23,275 nt of DNA from Porphyromonadaceae bacterium UBA7048. Its GTDB lineage: Bacteria; Bacteroidota; Bacteroidia; Bacteroidales; Muribaculaceae. The DNA is taken from NCBI GenBank assembly GCA_002493945.1, contig DLAL01000044.1:1-23275 (forward strand), in the 5' to 3' direction. A model generated the notes under the pieces. That model was not told the origin of the DNA and did not search any database. It worked only from the letters and a program-made list of their open reading frames with translations. The position numbers and the translations under genes are program-made. This document shows positions 6,334 through 14,414 of the stretch, one piece after another (the first letter of the stretch is position 1; each line of letters starts with the position of its first letter).

Positions 6334-8208
6334 ATGCCGAAAGATTACACCGAAATAATAGAGCGACAGGCTCAGCACGTGTTCGACGTCATGGCTCCGC
6401 GGGCAAGCGAGGCCGACATGGCCCGCCTTCGTGCGGCGTTCGAGCTCGCCAGAGAGGCCCATGCTCCGCAGAAGCGCAAGAACGGCGACCCCTATATACT
6501 TCACCCCATTGCCGTAGCCACCATCGCTGCAGAAGAACTCGGACTCGACATCAACTCGGTGATAGCGGCATTCCTTCACGACGTCGTCGAGGACACATCC
6601 TACTCTCAGGAGTACATCAGCGAGCACTTCGGCGAGGACGTCGAGTTCATAGTGTCGGTGGTTACCAAGCAGAAGAAAGAGAAATACACCGCATCGCGGC
6701 AGGTCGACAACTACCGCCAGATGCTCAACTCCGTGCAGTACGACATCCGCGCACTCCTGGTCAAGCTCGCCGACCGCCTGCACAACATGCGCACCCTCTC
6801 CTCCATGAAGCCCGACAAGCAGATGAAGATAGCCGGGGAGACAGACTACTTCTACGCTCCGCTTGCCAACCGCCTCGGATTCTACAACGTAAAGACCGAG
6901 CTCGAGAACCTCAGTTTCCGCTTCCGCTGCCCACATGAGTTCGCCGAGCTCGAGGGACTCATACGCCGCGACGAGGACGCGCAGCGCGACCGTCTGGCAG
7001 TCTTCTGCGATGAAATACGGCAGACGCTCGCCGAGGCAGGATTCGAAGGCATCGACGTCGACGTGCAGTACCGCCACCCGTACAGCATATGGCGCAAGAT
7101 GCACAAGTACGGCGACGACTTCAACCACCTCAAGTACCGTCACTTCACCGAAGTGGTCTTCGAGTGCCCCGACGTGGCGCAGGAGAAGGATATGACCCTC
7201 CGCATCTACTCCATCCTCACCGACCGCTTCCGCGAGAAGCCCGGCGGCATATCGAACTACATCGACTCGCCCAAGGAGAACGGCTACCAGAGCTTCCACG
7301 TCAAACTCCTGGCCGACTTCGGCCGATGGCAGGAAGTTCACATCTCCAGCCGCCGCATGGTGCGCGACTCATGCATGGGATGTCTGGCAGAGCGTCCGGA
7401 GGACAACATACAGAAGTGGATCGAGAAGTTCCGTCAGGTCCTCCGCGAGATTTCCCGTCAGAACGACGCCGACAGCACGGTATTCATCGAGAAAGTCGTC
7501 ACATCATTCTACAACGACGACATCATGACCTTCACCCCCGAAGGCACCGCAGTCGTCCTACCGCAGCGCGCTACTGTCCTCGACTTCGCCTACGAGGTGG
7601 ACCCGCGCAAGGCCGAGAACGCCAAGTACGCGCGTCTCAACGGCTTCCTCTCGTCCATCAAGGCACCCCTGCGGCGCGGCGACGTCGTGGAGATATTCAC
7701 CGACCCGCAGAGCCGGCCGCAGCCCGACTGGCTCGACGCATGCGTCAGCTACAAAGCCAAGAAAGCCATCAGCAGCTATCTCGCTCAGGTCCCGGCGCCC
7801 CCCTTCTGCCGATGCGGGCTATGCATGCCCATACCCGGCGAAGAGGTCATAGGCTTCCGCAACCGCGACGGATACATCACTCTCCACAAGCGCGACTGTC
7901 CCACAGCCATAAGGCTGGCATCGCAGTACGGCGACGACATCGAGTCCGTCGACTTCCTCCCGGCATCGACCCTGTATCCCACCTCCATCACTGTCAAGGC
8001 CGTCGACCGCTACCACCTCTTCATCGACCTTGTCGAGTGCATCACCAACGAGCTCAAGCTCACCATCAACAGCTTCAACACCGAGACCGTCGACTCCATC
8101 GTCACGTGCAACATCGCTTTCGGCGTACACTCCTACGACGAGCTCGAGTCCATCATGCACCACATAGCATCCATACCCTCGGTCGACGAAGTCAAGCGCA
8201 ACAAATAA
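6334..8208 (+). CDS. RelA/SpoT-family protein, (p)ppGpp hydrolase with a diverged synthetase domain
   Basis: This 624-residue protein has the long-RSH layout: HD hydrolase (about 25-200), synthetase-like domain (220-345), TGS (385-455), a Cys-rich zinc segment (FCRCGLC, 491-497, then PGEEVIGF) and a C-terminal ACT domain (550-620). The hydrolase site is intact: His57, His82-Asp83, Glu86-Asp87 and Asp147 in ADRLHNMRT. The synthetase domain keeps PKENGYQSFH, but the usual Mg-binding Asp region reads YRHFTEVVF and the EVQIRT motif reads EVHISS, so synthesis looks impaired. It is shorter than typical bifunctional Rel (about 720-750 residues). The expected role is cytoplasmic turnover of the stringent-response alarmone. 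The GH43 gene follows after 23 nt. Confidence 0.85.
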   Translation: MPKDYTEIIERQAQHVFDVMAPRASEADMARLRAAFELAREAHAPQKRKNGDPYILHPIAVATIAAEELGLDINSVIAAFLHDVVEDTSYSQEYISEHFGEDVEFIVSVVTKQKKEKYTASRQVDNYRQMLNSVQYDIRALLVKLADRLHNMRTLSSMKPDKQMKIAGETDYFYAPLANRLGFYNVKTELENLSFRFRCPHEFAELEGLIRRDEDAQRDRLAVFCDEIRQTLAEAGFEGIDVDVQYRHPYSIWRKMHKYGDDFNHLKYRHFTEVVFECPDVAQEKDMTLRIYSILTDRFREKPGGISNYIDSPKENGYQSFHVKLLADFGRWQEVHISSRRMVRDSCMGCLAERPEDNIQKWIEKFRQVLREISRQNDADSTVFIEKVVTSFYNDDIMTFTPEGTAVVLPQRATVLDFAYEVDPRKAENAKYARLNGFLSSIKAPLRRGDVVEIFTDPQSRPQPDWLDACVSYKAKKAISSYLAQVPAPPFCRCGLCMPIPGEEVIGFRNRDGYITLHKRDCPTAIRLASQYGDDIESVDFLPASTLYPTSITVKAVDRYHLFIDLVECITNELKLTINSFNTETVDSIVTCNIAFGVHSYDELESIMHHIASIPSVDEVKRNK

Positions 8209-8231
8209 TCCACATATCTCACACCATACCT

Positions 8232-9221
8232 ATGAAAACTCTCAAAGCTACACTTATCCTTCCGCTGGCGGCAGCCCTGCTCGGCTCATGCGGCACACGC
8301 ACCGAGACTCCGCAGGAAGAGCCCTACGCAGGCTATCTCTTCGCTTACTTCACCGGCAACGACTCCGTGCAGGAGCAGGTGTGCTTCGCACTGGCCGACA
8401 CATCGCTCAACTTCAAGGCGCTCAACGGCAACCGCCCCGTCATATCATCGGCCGCCATCAGCCAGTCAGGCGGTGTCCGCGACCCCTTCGTCCTGCGCTG
8501 TCAGGGCGACTCGACATTCTACATGGTTGTCACCGACATGACCTCGTCCAAAGGCTGGGACTCCAACCGCGCCATGGTGCTCCTGAAGTCCGACGACCTC
8601 GTCAACTGGACATCGAGCGTCGTGAACATACAGGAGAAGTACGACGGACAAGACGACCTCAAGCGCGTATGGGCGCCGCAGGTCATCTTCGACGCCGAAG
8701 CCGGCAAGTATCTCATCTACTGGTCCATGAAGCATGGCGACGGTCCCGACATCATCTACCGGGCATATGCCAATCCCGACTTCACCGACATCGAAGGCGA
8801 GCCGCAGCCCCTCTTCATCCCCGGGAGCAAGTTGTCATGCATCGACGGCGACATCATCCTCAAGGACGGAGTCTACCACCTCTTCTACAAGACCGAGGGC
8901 AACGGAAACGGCATCCGCGAAGCCACCGCGACTTCGCTCACCTCAGGTCAGTGGACCGAGGACCCCGAGTACAAACAGCTTACCTCTGACCCCGTCGAAG
9001 GCTCCGGAATATTCCCCCTCATTGATTCAGACGACTACGTGCTTATGTACGACGTCTACATGCACGGACGCTACGAATTCTGCCGCACCTCCGACCTGGT
9101 TCACTTCGAGCCTCTGGGACGCGAAGTGACCATGGACTTCCATCCGCGCCACGGCTCAGTCATCCCCGTCACCGCCGCCGAGATGGACCGTCTCTGCCGC
9201 GCCTTCGGGAATGAGGAATGA
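8232..9221 (+). CDS. Glycoside hydrolase family 43-like lipoprotein
   Basis: This 329-residue protein starts with a lipoprotein signal (lipobox LLGSC, Cys20), so it should be lipid-anchored in an outer or periplasmic membrane leaflet. The rest fits the five-bladed beta-propeller of GH43-type arabinan and xylan hydrolases: GGVRDPFVL (Asp84, candidate base), WAPQVIFD with KYLIYWS, CIDGDIILKDGVYHLFYK (Asp205, candidate pKa modulator) and VEGSGIFPL (Glu256, candidate acid). All three catalytic carboxylates therefore seem present. No SusC/SusD pair or other polysaccharide-utilisation gene is adjacent; it simply follows the RelA/SpoT gene. ATG 8232 is chosen for the signal peptide. The exact substrate is not predictable. 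Confidence 0.82.
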   Translation: MKTLKATLILPLAAALLGSCGTRTETPQEEPYAGYLFAYFTGNDSVQEQVCFALADTSLNFKALNGNRPVISSAAISQSGGVRDPFVLRCQGDSTFYMVVTDMTSSKGWDSNRAMVLLKSDDLVNWTSSVVNIQEKYDGQDDLKRVWAPQVIFDAEAGKYLIYWSMKHGDGPDIIYRAYANPDFTDIEGEPQPLFIPGSKLSCIDGDIILKDGVYHLFYKTEGNGNGIREATATSLTSGQWTEDPEYKQLTSDPVEGSGIFPLIDSDDYVLMYDVYMHGRYEFCRTSDLVHFEPLGREVTMDFHPRHGSVIPVTAAEMDRLCRAFGNEE

Positions 9222-9223
9222 CG

Positions 9224-9245
9224 ATTAACACTTTTTGTTAATTTT
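9224..9245 (+). terminator. AT-rich hairpin with T tail after the GH43 gene, weak terminator candidate
   Basis: ATTAACA (9224-9230) pairs with TGTTAAT (9236-9242) around a CTTTT loop and is followed by TTT. It begins 3 nt after the GH43 stop. The stem is AT-only apart from one C-G pair, so it would be a weak terminator at best, but the position is right. Confidence 0.4.
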
Positions 9246-9331
9246 ATCAACAGCGCTTCGGCCGATTTTTGCTAATTTTGAAGTCGTATCCAACGCCGGC
9301 AGTCCGCAACTTTTCGCTCGGCACGGCGTTC

Positions 9332-9339
9332 TACATTTG
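9332..9339 (+). promoter_or_regulatory. TAnnTTTG -7 box for the META/nitroreductase/helicase unit
   Basis: TACATTTG lies 21 nt before ATG 9361. The -33 region is poor (TTTT at 9311-9314, spacer 17). Another TAATTTTG occurs at 9273-9280, so two start sites are possible; a 7-bp repeat AACGCCG/CGGCGTT (9292-9298 and 9324-9330) would fall in the longer leader. These boxes place the translational start at 9361. Confidence 0.45.
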
Positions 9340-9360
9340 TACAATACAATAAGACAACGT

Positions 9361-10296
9361 ATGAAAACACGACTGATAATATCCGCAATGCTGGCCGGAG
9401 CGCTCATGCTCGGGTCGTGCTCCATATTCAAAGGCTCATCCTCGTCCGACAACCGTTCTTCTGGCACCATCAGCTCCACGGCCGTAAAGCCCGGAAAGAA
9501 AGACAAGAAGAACCGCAAGAACAAGGACAAGAACTCCGACGGCTCACGCTCGTCAGAACTCAACGTCAAGCCCACCGCCGAGCAGCTCTGCGGCGGACAG
9601 TGGACAGTGGCGTCGGTCGGTAAAGTCACCATCAACGCAGAAGACGACACCCCCTACGTAAACTTCGACGAAAAGGGCCGCTTCTATGCCTCCGACGGAT
9701 GCAACATCATCAATGGAGACTATGCCCTCCGAAGCGACGGCACGCTCACCTTCTCGCACGTACTGTCGACCATGAAGTACTGTCCCGACATCGAGTACAG
9801 CGCACTGATAGCATCCATGCTCGGAGAGAACACCTCCACCGCCGTCGACTGCCGGCAGATAGGCGCCGAGACATACCTGTACTTCAAGAACAAAGCCGGA
9901 AACGTCATGATGACGCTCCGCCGCCACAACATGGAATTCCTCAACGGCAACTGGCTTGTCACAGCGATTGACGGCAAGAAAATCAACGACGAGGAAGTCA
10001 CCGTATTCATCGACATCCCCGAACTGAAGATACACGGCAATACCGGATGCAACTTCTTCAACGGTGACATATACATCGACCCGCAGACCTCCAACGCCAT
10101 CGACTTCTCCAACATGGGACTCACGCGCATGGCCTGCCCCAAGGCCGACCGTGAGAGCGCTATGCTCGTAGCTCTCGAGACCACACGCACTGCCATCGCC
10201 GGCAAGAACGACGACACCGTCCTGCTCATCAACGGCAAGGGCAAGGAAGTAATGACTCTGAAGCGAATACCTCTTTCCGAACAGAACAATGAATAA
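9361..10296 (+). CDS. Lipoprotein with two META (HslJ-like) domains
   Basis: This 311-residue protein has a lipobox LMLGSC (Cys20). A Ser/Asp-rich segment (SSSSDN, 26-31) resembles a Bacteroidetes surface-export signal, and a very Lys-rich linker follows (about 45-58). Two META domains come next, about 72-187 and 190-303. Each shows the G-C-N-x3-G motif (SDGCNIINGDY around 111-121, NTGCNFFNGD around 227-236) and a later Met/Cys-Pro segment (STMKYCP, GLTRMACP). META domains are small beta-rich folds found in the HslJ heat-inducible lipoprotein and in secreted bacterial proteins; their molecular role is unclear. The gene overlaps the nitroreductase start by 8 nt, so the two are translationally coupled. 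Confidence 0.82.
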   Translation: MKTRLIISAMLAGALMLGSCSIFKGSSSSDNRSSGTISSTAVKPGKKDKKNRKNKDKNSDGSRSSELNVKPTAEQLCGGQWTVASVGKVTINAEDDTPYVNFDEKGRFYASDGCNIINGDYALRSDGTLTFSHVLSTMKYCPDIEYSALIASMLGENTSTAVDCRQIGAETYLYFKNKAGNVMMTLRRHNMEFLNGNWLVTAIDGKKINDEEVTVFIDIPELKIHGNTGCNFFNGDIYIDPQTSNAIDFSNMGLTRMACPKADRESAMLVALETTRTAIAGKNDDTVLLINGKGKEVMTLKRIPLSEQNNE

Positions 10297-11038
10297 TCTC
10301 GAATTTTTCACAAATCGCGCATCCGTGCGCGCTTTTGATCCCGATCGTCACGTATCGGAAGAACTTCTCGACAAACTCCTGTATGCCGCATCGCACGCCC
10401 CCTCCACGGGCAACATGCAGCTCTACACTGTCATCGTCACACGCGACCCCGAGCGCAAGGCTCATCTCGCTCACCGGCACCTTGACCAGCCTGCGGCACG
10501 CAACTGCGACGTGATGCTCACCGTCTGCGCCGACGTCCACCGCTTCGACCTCTGGTGCAAGGCACGCAAGGCACAGTCAGGCCTCAACAATCCCGGCGGA
10601 CGCATGTCGGCCATAGAGGACGCTTCGATATTTGCCCAGCAGTTCATAACCGCGGCCGAGATGAACGGCCTCGGATGCTGCTACCTCGGCTCGGCTGCCT
10701 ACGACATGGCCGGATTCACCGAAGCCCTCAGGCTCCCCAAGGGAGTGATTCCCCTCTTCGGCATCGCCGTCGGCTGGCCATCGGCCGTCGGCACACCCTC
10801 CGACCGTCTCCCCCTCGACGCCATCGTAAGCCGCGAGGTTTACCACGAACCGACCCTTGCCGACATCGACAGCTACTATGCCGAGAAAGAGAACCTTGAG
10901 GAATCGGCCAAGTACATCGCCGAGAACAACAAGGAGACCCTCGCCCAGGTATATGCCGACGTCCGCTATCCGCGCGAGCGCAACGAGCGCACCGGTGTCG
11001 AACTCCTGAAGTTCCTCTCCGCCTCGGACGACGACTGA
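10289..11038 (+). CDS. Nitroreductase-family FMN oxidoreductase
   Basis: This 249-residue cytoplasmic protein has the nitroreductase fold. FFTNRASVRAFDPDRHVS (6-23) carries the FMN-phosphate-binding R-x-S-x-R motif, and HAPSTGNMQLY (36-46) is the second conserved flavin-binding segment. AAEMNGLGCCYLGSAAYD (about 122-139) is the usual glycine-rich segment before the dimer helix. The length and the long C-terminal arm resemble NfsA/Frp-type NAD(P)H-dependent reductases of nitroaromatics, quinones or flavins; the physiological substrate is unknown. It overlaps the META gene at its 5' end (8 nt), and its stop overlaps the helicase ATG (TGATG), indicating one coupled operon. Confidence 0.86.
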   Translation: MNNLEFFTNRASVRAFDPDRHVSEELLDKLLYAASHAPSTGNMQLYTVIVTRDPERKAHLAHRHLDQPAARNCDVMLTVCADVHRFDLWCKARKAQSGLNNPGGRMSAIEDASIFAQQFITAAEMNGLGCCYLGSAAYDMAGFTEALRLPKGVIPLFGIAVGWPSAVGTPSDRLPLDAIVSREVYHEPTLADIDSYYAEKENLEESAKYIAENNKETLAQVYADVRYPRERNERTGVELLKFLSASDDD

Positions 11039-12618
11039 TGGCAGCTACACCACGTCGCGCAGCCGATACGCCCGAAAGCGGCATCGACATGGAGAATCCT
11101 GAATTCCGGATTCTCCTGCGCCTCGTCGAAGAAACAAACGCGTCGATTTTCCTGACCGGTAAAGCCGGCACGGGAAAGTCGACGTTCTTGCGTTACATCA
11201 TATCGCACACACGCAAGAAGCATGCCGTCCTCGCTCCCACAGGCATCGCTGCCGTCAACGTGGGCGGACAGACGCTCCACTCCTTCTTCCACCTCCCCCT
11301 TCAGCCGGTCCTGCCTGACGACCCCGAGTTCGAACCCGGGCGACTGCGCGACCGTCTGAACATCACCGGACGTCAGATCAAGCTCTTCCGTGAAGTCGAA
11401 CTCATCATCATCGACGAAATCTCCATGGTCCGCGCCGACGTCATCGACCTGGTCGACCGCATCCTGCGCACCTTCGGAGGCGACCGACGCAAGCCCTTCG
11501 GAGGCAAGCAGCTCCTACTCGTAGGCGACGTATTCCAGCTCGAACCCGTCGTCACCACCGAGGACCGCAACATCCTCCAGCACAGATACCGCCATCCGTT
11601 CTTCTTCAACGCCCGCGTGTTCGCCGACTTCGGACTCTCATCCATCGAGCTACGCAAAGTCTACCGTCAGAACGAGACAGCCTTCGTCGAGATACTCGAC
11701 CGCTTCCGCGACGGCACGCCCTCGCACACCGACATTCAGGCCATCAACAGCCGCCTGACCGACAGCGCGCAGCCCGACGGCGACGACTCATCGCGCATGG
11801 TCATGACACTGGCCGCGCGACGCGATACCGTCCGCCGCATCAACGCCACCATGCTCGAGCAGATCAAGGCCAGGCCCGTGGTCTACCGCGGCGAGGTGAC
11901 CGGCGAATTTCCCGAATCGGCCTACCCGACCGACCTCGAACTCACGCTCAAACCGGGCGCACAGGTCATCTTTCTCCGCAACGACCCAGAACGCCGCTTC
12001 GTCAACGGCACCCTCGGACGCATCGTCGCCGCCACTGCCGAGACCCTCACCGTCCGGCTCGAGGACGGCACCGAGTTCGACGTCGAACCCGTCATGTGGG
12101 AAAACGTATCGTACGAGTACGACAGCAAGAACAAGACCGTGGCCACCCACGTCAAGGGCACATTCACCCAGTACCCCGTCCGCACCGCCTGGGCCCTCAC
12201 CATCCACAAGAGCCAGGGCCTGACATTCGACTGCGTCGACATAGACCTCGGCGGAGGAGCCTTCGCCGGCGGCCAGGTCTACGTGGCACTGAGCCGATGC
12301 CGCTCGCTCGACGGCATACGCCTCCACACACGCATCGGCGCCCACGACGTATTCGTCAACCCCGAAGTCATCCGCTTCAGCCGCACCTTCAACGACCGCC
12401 GCGAGCGGGAAGAAGCCCTGCGGCGTGCCGGAGCCGACCGCCTGCTCGAAGAAGCCGCAGCCGCCTTCGACCGCGCCGACTTCCGCACCGCCGTCGATAA
12501 AGTCCACGAAGCCTTCCTCGCCAATCCTGCGCTGAACACCCCCGTCATGCGCCGCTACATCTCCATACGCCTCACATCAGCCCTCTCCCGTCCGTCCGGG
12601 AAACGCCGCAGGAAGTGA
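11038..12618 (+). CDS. Pif1-like superfamily 1B DNA helicase/AAA ATPase
   Basis: This 526-residue protein has SF1B (Pif1/RecD-like) helicase motifs in order: Walker A GKAGTGKST (41-49), motif Ia-like VLAPTGIAA, Walker B LIIIDEISMV (122-131), motif III GDVFQLEPV (163-171), a RRINATML segment, and the C-terminal motifs GTLGRIV and ALTIHKSQGLTFD (about 395-407) with YVALSRC. Such enzymes unwind DNA 5'-3' at G-quadruplexes or stalled forks. The last 90 residues, EAAAAFDRADFRTAVDKVHEAF, suggest a short TPR-like helical tail. The start at 11038 overlaps the nitroreductase stop; an internal ATG (11089, MENPEF) is a plausible alternative. It is the last gene of the META-nitroreductase-helicase unit. 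Confidence 0.87.
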   Translation: MAATPRRAADTPESGIDMENPEFRILLRLVEETNASIFLTGKAGTGKSTFLRYIISHTRKKHAVLAPTGIAAVNVGGQTLHSFFHLPLQPVLPDDPEFEPGRLRDRLNITGRQIKLFREVELIIIDEISMVRADVIDLVDRILRTFGGDRRKPFGGKQLLLVGDVFQLEPVVTTEDRNILQHRYRHPFFFNARVFADFGLSSIELRKVYRQNETAFVEILDRFRDGTPSHTDIQAINSRLTDSAQPDGDDSSRMVMTLAARRDTVRRINATMLEQIKARPVVYRGEVTGEFPESAYPTDLELTLKPGAQVIFLRNDPERRFVNGTLGRIVAATAETLTVRLEDGTEFDVEPVMWENVSYEYDSKNKTVATHVKGTFTQYPVRTAWALTIHKSQGLTFDCVDIDLGGGAFAGGQVYVALSRCRSLDGIRLHTRIGAHDVFVNPEVIRFSRTFNDRREREEALRRAGADRLLEEAAAAFDRADFRTAVDKVHEAFLANPALNTPVMRRYISIRLTSALSRPSGKRRRK

Positions 12619-12668
12619 GCCGGAATCCGCTAAAGCGGCAGGTCTTCAGTCGCATTGCGTGTGGTTAA

Positions 12669-12688
12669 GATATGCTGTACAACATATC
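12669..12688. promoter_or_regulatory. 20-bp imperfect palindrome, candidate operator
   Basis: GATATGCTGTACAACATATC is symmetric except for one mismatched pair (positions 7 and 14), with TGTACA at its core. It lies 9 nt upstream of the -33 element of the next promoter, a typical place for a dimeric helix-turn-helix regulator. No regulator gene is adjacent. Confidence 0.35.
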
Positions 12689-12696
12689 GCATTTGC

Positions 12697-12727
12697 TTGC
12701 CGGGATTCATTATGAATATTATTTTTG
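12697..12727 (+). promoter_or_regulatory. Promoter ahead of the small secreted ORF
   Basis: TTG (12697-12699) and TATTTTTG (12720-12727) are separated by 20 nt, matching the Bacteroidetes consensus. The -7 box ends 5 nt before ATG 12732, so transcription would start at or within a few bases of that ATG. Confidence 0.5.
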
Positions 12728-12731
12728 CAAG

Positions 12732-13015
12732 ATGCGAAAACTACTCTTCATTTCAGCACTCTTTGCATGTTTCTTTGTGTACGCGGCAAGTATGAAATGA
12801 AGCCACTCCCACGGGTACCGTATGTAACTATATACCAGAACCTTTGGGTTATGGATTCGTGTGGCGGACGTGTGTTTGCGTCTGACAATGCCGCTACATT
12901 CTCCGGCGCCGACAGTGTGGAATTCAATAGCAGATTCCGCAAACTGTCCCTGATAATGCACTGGCTTTCCCAACCGATAGTCAGACCATATATACCTGAT
13001 TCCGTAATATATTAG
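12732..13015 (+). pseudogene. Small secreted-protein gene, split by a frameshift (or two overlapping mini-ORFs)
   Basis: ATG 12732 encodes 22 residues that look like a complete signal peptide (MRKLLFISALFACFFVYA, then ASMK) and stop at TGA 12798-12800. A second frame starts at ATG 12797, overlapping that stop as ATGA, and runs 72 residues to TAG 13013-13015. It contains VPYVTIYQNLWVMDSCGGRVFASDNAATF and a C-terminal stretch with no membrane segment. Joining the frames by one nucleotide would give a secreted protein of about 94 residues with a clean signal peptide. The second part could also be a coupled mini-gene. I recognise no family. Base composition is clearly more AT-rich than the upstream operon and similar to the defence genes that follow. 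Confidence 0.5.
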
Positions 13016-13021
13016 TTAGCT
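13009..13021 (+). repeat. 13-bp direct repeat, left copy
   Basis: ATATTAGTTAGCT here is identical to 15261-15273, on the other side of the ptuAB-like pair. The left copy includes the TAG stop of the small ORF. Just upstream, TCCGTAATATATTAG (13001-13015) also resembles TCCGTCATATATAAG (15241-15255), with two mismatches. Confidence 0.6.
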
Positions 13022-13065
13022 GCATTATTATGTATATTTTACGAGATTCTTTCAATAATATGTTG

Positions 13066-13073
13066 TATCTTTG
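13066..13073 (+). promoter_or_regulatory. TAnnTTTG -7 box for the Septu-type module
   Basis: TATCTTTG lies 27 nt before ATG 13101. No TTTG is found at the expected -33 position, so the promoter may be weak or activator-dependent. The region between the left repeat copy and this box is AT-rich. Confidence 0.45.
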
Positions 13074-13100
13074 CCCTGACAATCAGTTAAACTCCCCTAT

Positions 13101-14411
13101 ATGAGGCTTGAAAAAATAACTCTTCAAAACTACCGAAACTATAAAAATTTTTCGGTAAAGTTCGGTTCCGAGGCTACTATTTTCATCGGCAAGAACGGCG
13201 CAGGTAAAACCAACCTGATAAAAGCCATCAAACAACTGCTCAGTTTCGTTTTTTCACGCCGAAAAGACGAACCGCAATACAACTTTATCTCTTCCTCCGA
13301 CCGTAATGTAATCAGCTATAAGCCCCTTGACGCTCGATTCGGAAAAGATGAGGGAGAATCTGATTTTAACTACCATTATCCTATAGTCAACACACTTTAT
13401 GCCACATTCAGCGAGCGTAAGAAGCTTGACTGGACTTTCGAAAAAGATTCGCTAACCAGCGGATTAAAGGATTCATTATATCGCCAGGCCAACTTGGATT
13501 TTTGGGCGATTCACGAAAATGGCAACGGAAGGCTTCCTGTTTTCGCTTATTTTTCAGACTCATACCCTCACGTCAATCTTAAACTTTCCGAGTCGATGAA
13601 GGATATGCTTGAATCAGGATTTCCACTCCCCCGGAATGCGGCATATTACAAATGGGATGACGACAAGAACTGCACCGAAATTTGGTTGCAGTATTTTACC
13701 ATGCAATACAAGAAAAGCCGTCTGCAAAATGATGTGGCGGCCACTAATTTTGTTGATGCTATCCGTAATGCGCTGATAAATTTTTCCTCTCCGGTATCTG
13801 AATACAATCCCGATACTGACATAATTGTCAACGATATCCTGCTGGACTTCCGAGGCAAAGAGGAGGTGGTAGTGCTTGATTTCGCAGACGGAATACGCAT
13901 ACCATTTGCACAGCTCCCCATGGGATATCTTCGCATATTCTCAATCGTCCTGGACATTGCCTGCCGTGGATACCTGCTGAACAATGACTGCAATCCACAC
14001 GGGATTGTCCTGATAGACGAGATTGATTTGCATCTTCATCCTTCTGTCGAGCGTACAGTACTGAAGCGCTTACGCAACACATTCGACCATATACAATGGA
14101 TAATTTCGACCCATTCGCCACTTGTCCTCTCCGCATTCGAACGTAAAGAAGATATAGATGTCATATATAAGATTTCTAAGGAAGAAGGCGAAACGGTAGT
14201 CACACCTGTCGCAAATATGCAGGGCGTAGATGCAACTACAGGTCTGAAATACACCATGGACACACCCGACGATGACAGCCGGCTTTCTGATTATAAAGAG
14301 GCTTACGAATTTTGGAAATCCAAGAAAGACCCGGTAAAATTGGCTCAAGTAAAAGAGTTGATTAAAAGCATTGTAGGTGAGGATAGTGTGTTTTATAAAA
14401 TGCTGAAGTAA
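13101..14411 (+). CDS. ptuA: Septu-type RecF-like ATPase (PtuA-like)
   Basis: This 436-residue protein is an SMC/RecF-like ABC ATPase: MRLEKITLQNYRNYKNFSV, Walker A GKNGAGKT (30-37), a long variable insertion (about 45-250), a PMGYLRIFSIVLDIA segment where the signature helix lies, Walker B GIVLIDEIDLHLHP (Asp306-Glu307) and the H-loop STHSPLV (His338). There is no C-terminal Toprim domain, so it is not an OLD nuclease. Its partner starts 3 nt downstream and is an HNH nuclease, the PtuA-PtuB pairing of Septu phage defence. In Septu, the ATPase forms a complex with PtuB and controls its nuclease activity. Codon use is AT-richer than in neighbouring operons, suggesting acquisition. Retron-linked PtuA also exists, but no reverse transcriptase is present here. 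Confidence 0.75.
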   Translation: MRLEKITLQNYRNYKNFSVKFGSEATIFIGKNGAGKTNLIKAIKQLLSFVFSRRKDEPQYNFISSSDRNVISYKPLDARFGKDEGESDFNYHYPIVNTLYATFSERKKLDWTFEKDSLTSGLKDSLYRQANLDFWAIHENGNGRLPVFAYFSDSYPHVNLKLSESMKDMLESGFPLPRNAAYYKWDDDKNCTEIWLQYFTMQYKKSRLQNDVAATNFVDAIRNALINFSSPVSEYNPDTDIIVNDILLDFRGKEEVVVLDFADGIRIPFAQLPMGYLRIFSIVLDIACRGYLLNNDCNPHGIVLIDEIDLHLHPSVERTVLKRLRNTFDHIQWIISTHSPLVLSAFERKEDIDVIYKISKEEGETVVTPVANMQGVDATTGLKYTMDTPDDDSRLSDYKEAYEFWKSKKDPVKLAQVKELIKSIVGEDSVFYKMLK

Positions 14412-14414
14412 GCG

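Noticed and set aside
7089..8231. A long plus-strand frame inside the RelA/SpoT gene that runs into the GH43 gene
   Set aside because: The upstream part is Arg/His/Pro-rich out-of-frame translation of the RelA/SpoT gene. The real protein in this frame starts at 8232 with a lipoprotein signal.
12627..12638. CCGC-TAAA-GCGG hairpin just after the helicase stop, as a terminator
   Set aside because: Only 4 bp of stem, and no T-tract follows, so it was not called.
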